A DNA stretch of 64,000 nucleotides from CAIUGU01 sp965279735 (GTDB lineage: Bacteria; Pseudomonadota; Gammaproteobacteria; Steroidobacterales; Steroidobacteraceae): positions 2,418,001 through 2,482,000 of the forward strand of contig OZ257260.1 in NCBI GenBank assembly GCA_965279735.1. Reading direction: 5' to 3'. Below are positions 62,626 through 64,000 of this stretch, piece after piece (position 1 is the stretch's first letter; each line of letters starts with the position of its first letter). The notes under the pieces are model-generated. The model searched no databases. It was not told where the DNA came from and saw only the letters and a program-made list of their open reading frames with translations. A program made the position numbers and the translations under genes.

Positions 62626-63132
62626 CTATTCCCGCGCTCGGAGCTGCTCGACGGCTCGCACAGTTGCTGCACAAGCCGCTGCCGCTTCCTTGCCCTTGAC
62701 CTTGAAGTGGTCGAAGAAAAAATTCTGATGCTCGGCGTGCGCGTGGAAGTGATGCGGCGTCAGGACGACGGAGATCACTGGCACTTCGGTTTCGAGCTGA
62801 ACCTGCATCAGCGCCTTGATCACGGCATCAGCGACGAATTCGTGGCGATAGATGCCGCCATCGACGACAAAGCCGGCAGCGACGATGGCGGAATAACGCG
62901 AGGTCTTTGCGAGCAGCTGCGCGTGCAGGGGAATCTCGAACGCACCCGGCACCGTGAAGGTTTCGATGGACTTCGCATCGAAGCCGAGCGCCTTCCACTC
63001 GGCGACAAACGACTTGCGGCCCTGTTCGACGATTTCGTGATGCCACGACGATTGCACAAAGGCAATGCGTGGCGCGTCCGACTCTTGCAAGGGTGCGCCA
63101 GTGCGGCGACTTGGCTTCTTGGGCCGACTCAT
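62626..63132 (-). CDS. ribH: 6,7-dimethyl-8-ribityllumazine synthase, type II
   Basis: 168-residue lumazine synthase, the penultimate riboflavin enzyme. Conserved segments are FVQSSWHHEIVEQGRKSF, FTVPGAFEIPLHAQLL, and GFVVDGGIYRHEFVADAV with the catalytic His; VVLTPHHFHAHAEHQNFFFD and KGKEAA match the decameric type-II (RibH2) enzymes of Rhizobiales and Brucella rather than the icosahedral RibH1. ATG at 63132 follows GGGAG by eight bases. It is preceded by an FMN riboswitch (63215-63356) and is alone rather than in a rib operon. A longer upstream frame runs through the riboswitch and is not coding. Confidence 0.93.
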   Translation of the reverse strand: MSRPKKPSRRTGAPLQESDAPRIAFVQSSWHHEIVEQGRKSFVAEWKALGFDAKSIETFTVPGAFEIPLHAQLLAKTSRYSAIVAAGFVVDGGIYRHEFVADAVIKALMQVQLETEVPVISVVLTPHHFHAHAEHQNFFFDHFKVKGKEAAAACAATVRAVEQLRARE

Positions 63133-63140
63133 TTTCCAGA

Positions 63141-63175
63141 CTCCCGGGTTTCCGCTTACGAACCGCGAACCGGGG
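63141..63175 (-). promoter_or_regulatory. Candidate ribosome-binding-site sequestering hairpin of the ribH leader
   Basis: On the transcript, CCCCGG at the far end can pair with CCGGGAG just before the ATG, which includes the GGGAG ribosome-binding site. This would be the expression platform of the FMN riboswitch, shutting off translation when FMN is bound. Pairing partners in the aptamer were not tested. Confidence 0.5.
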
Positions 63176-63214
63176 CGCATGGAATCGCAAGGCACGGACA
63201 TGCCGCGCCTGCCA

Positions 63215-63356
63215 AACCGCTCTCGTAACCGGACTGTACCGTCGGCTCCGGATTGAACCGGATCTGCTGTCCCCGCTGTTTTGCAGCGGGCGCCCGCGGG
63301 CTCGTGCGATTGCTCGCCATCACCGCCGGTGGGGAATCTCACCCCGCCCCGAGAAC
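63215..63356 (-). promoter_or_regulatory. FMN riboswitch (RFN element)
   Basis: On the minus strand all conserved blocks appear in order: GGGGCGGGGTGAGATTCCCC, ACCGGCGGTGATG, AGCCCGCGGGC, GCAGATCCGGTTCAATCCGG, GAGCCGACGGTACAGTCCGG and a closing TACGAGAGCG. This is a complete RFN aptamer for flavin mononucleotide, 82 bp upstream of the ribH start. A GCTATACT -10-like hexamer at 63396-63403 may be the promoter. It should repress ribH when FMN is plentiful. Confidence 0.93.
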
Positions 63357-63444
63357 GCTCATGAGAAAAAGCCAGCCCTTCCTCACGGCGCCGGCAGTAT
63401 AGCATCGACGAATCCGCCGCTCGCCCCGTCACGAATGGCACCGC

Positions 63445-64000
63445 ATGAAATATCTCGCCTTGCTTGCGCTTATCTGTCTGCCTCTTATGTCCGGTTGCAC
63501 CCGGTTCGCGACGACCCTCGCCAACATCCCGGCAGTCTTCGGTGACTATGAACTGCAGCGCGACCTCTCCTACGGCGAGCAGCCAAGGCAGCGCCTCGAC
63601 ACCTATGTGCCGGTCGCCGCACCCACCGGACCGCGCCCCATCGTCGTTTTTTTCTATGGTGGAGGCTGGGCCGAGGGAGCGAAAGAACAGTACCGGTTTG
63701 TTGCGGAAGCACTGACATCGCGGGGCTTCGTTGTGGTGGTCCCCGACTACCGGCTGTATCCGGAAGTCCGGTTTCCGGCGTTTGTGGAAGATGCGGCCCA
63801 GGCCGTGCGCTGGGCGCATGAGCATGCAACGAGCCTGGGAGCTGACCCGGAAAAGCTTTTCCTGATGGGTCATTCGGCAGGCGCACATATCGCGGCGATG
63901 CTCGCGTGCGACGAACACTATCTCGAAGCCGTCAGCGGCAGCGGCTGGATCAAGGGCTTCGTCGGACTCGCCGGACCCTATGATTTTCTGCCTTTCACCG
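63445..64000 (+). CDS. Alpha/beta-hydrolase lipoprotein (esterase), 5' part
   Basis: Start of a gene that runs past the window end; 185 codons are visible. The N-terminus is a lipoprotein signal (MKYLALLALICLPLMSGC). The body reads YDRxLSYG-type EQPRQRLDTYVP, PIVVFFYGGGWAEG (HGGG-like oxyanion region, here YGGGW), VVVPDYRLYPEVRFPA, and GHSAGAHIAAML with the nucleophile Ser; these are marks of the bacterial hormone-sensitive-lipase-like or carboxylesterase family. The Asp and His of the triad lie beyond the window. It diverges from ribH over a gap holding the riboswitch. Its substrate is unknown. Confidence 0.85.
   Translation, partial: MKYLALLALICLPLMSGCTRFATTLANIPAVFGDYELQRDLSYGEQPRQRLDTYVPVAAPTGPRPIVVFFYGGGWAEGAKEQYRFVAEALTSRGFVVVVPDYRLYPEVRFPAFVEDAAQAVRWAHEHATSLGADPEKLFLMGHSAGAHIAAMLACDEHYLEAVSGSGWIKGFVGLAGPYDFLPFT

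Noticed and set aside
63133..63918. Upstream extension of the ribH frame
   Set aside because: It would translate the FMN riboswitch and the divergent esterase region; the conserved RibH sequence begins at the ATG at 63132.

Overview
This window looks like the chromosome of a high-GC gammaproteobacterium (roughly 60% G+C by eye). It has a Gram-negative envelope repertoire (three TonB-dependent receptors, lipoproteins, Tat-exported proteins, a lumazine synthase under an FMN riboswitch) and an Entner-Doudoroff sugar route. The mix of DUF6491, DUF4404, DUF3683, DUF6152, FecIR signalling and a P450 suggests a Steroidobacteraceae/Nevskiales/Xanthomonadales-like soil or aquatic heterotroph; that placement is inference. 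I found no rRNA, tRNA, CRISPR array, transposase or prophage.

Layout. 1-3,050: end of a DMT transporter, a cysteine-rich small protein, and a Kup potassium transporter. 3,088-4,549: a secreted thermonuclease-like gene between two inverted copies of a ~200-bp dispersed element. 4,545-10,452: glk-pgl-zwf divergent from edd-eda, a complete glucose to pyruvate + glyceraldehyde-3-phosphate Entner-Doudoroff module. 10,485-17,322: two paralogous small proteins, a GT4 glycosyltransferase, and an ATPase-permease-AttH ABC operon. 17,678-26,206: a GH17-GT2 glucan synthase-like protein, a renalase-like flavoprotein, PhoX phosphatase beside a TonB receptor, and a GFA protein. 26,506-36,964: YpfJ peptidase, HrpB helicase, DUF6491, DUF4404, HIT, acetyl-CoA synthetase, a soluble chemoreceptor-like protein with reversed domain order, and a DUF5916 outer-membrane protein.

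37,021-50,031 is the most unusual block. Ten same-strand genes form an ECF sigma/FecR/TonB-receptor regulon: a receptor with an STN signalling domain, a paralogous receptor without it, a secreted protein whose metallo-beta-lactamase-like half has lost its metal ligands, a free-standing relative of that protein's other half, two Tat-exported zinc alcohol-dehydrogenase paralogues, and a DUF6152 protein. I read it as a cell-surface-signalling-controlled uptake and periplasmic oxidation locus for an unknown substrate.

50,251-64,000: YodC-like protein and methyltransferase between direct repeats, a 1,319-residue FAD/iron-sulfur oxidoreductase, a second DUF6152 gene, two tandem secreted paralogues, thioredoxin, an M19 dipeptidase, a cytochrome P450, an M48 lipoprotein protease, type-II lumazine synthase with its FMN riboswitch, and the start of an alpha/beta-hydrolase lipoprotein.

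Two dispersed non-coding families run through the window. One is a ~200-bp element with terminal inverted repeats and internal stems that covary between copies (3,088; 4,326; 26,221; 62,394). The other is a short TGGCCC/GGGCCA hairpin (36,990; 50,276; 51,442), embedded in a 60-bp direct repeat at the last two sites.
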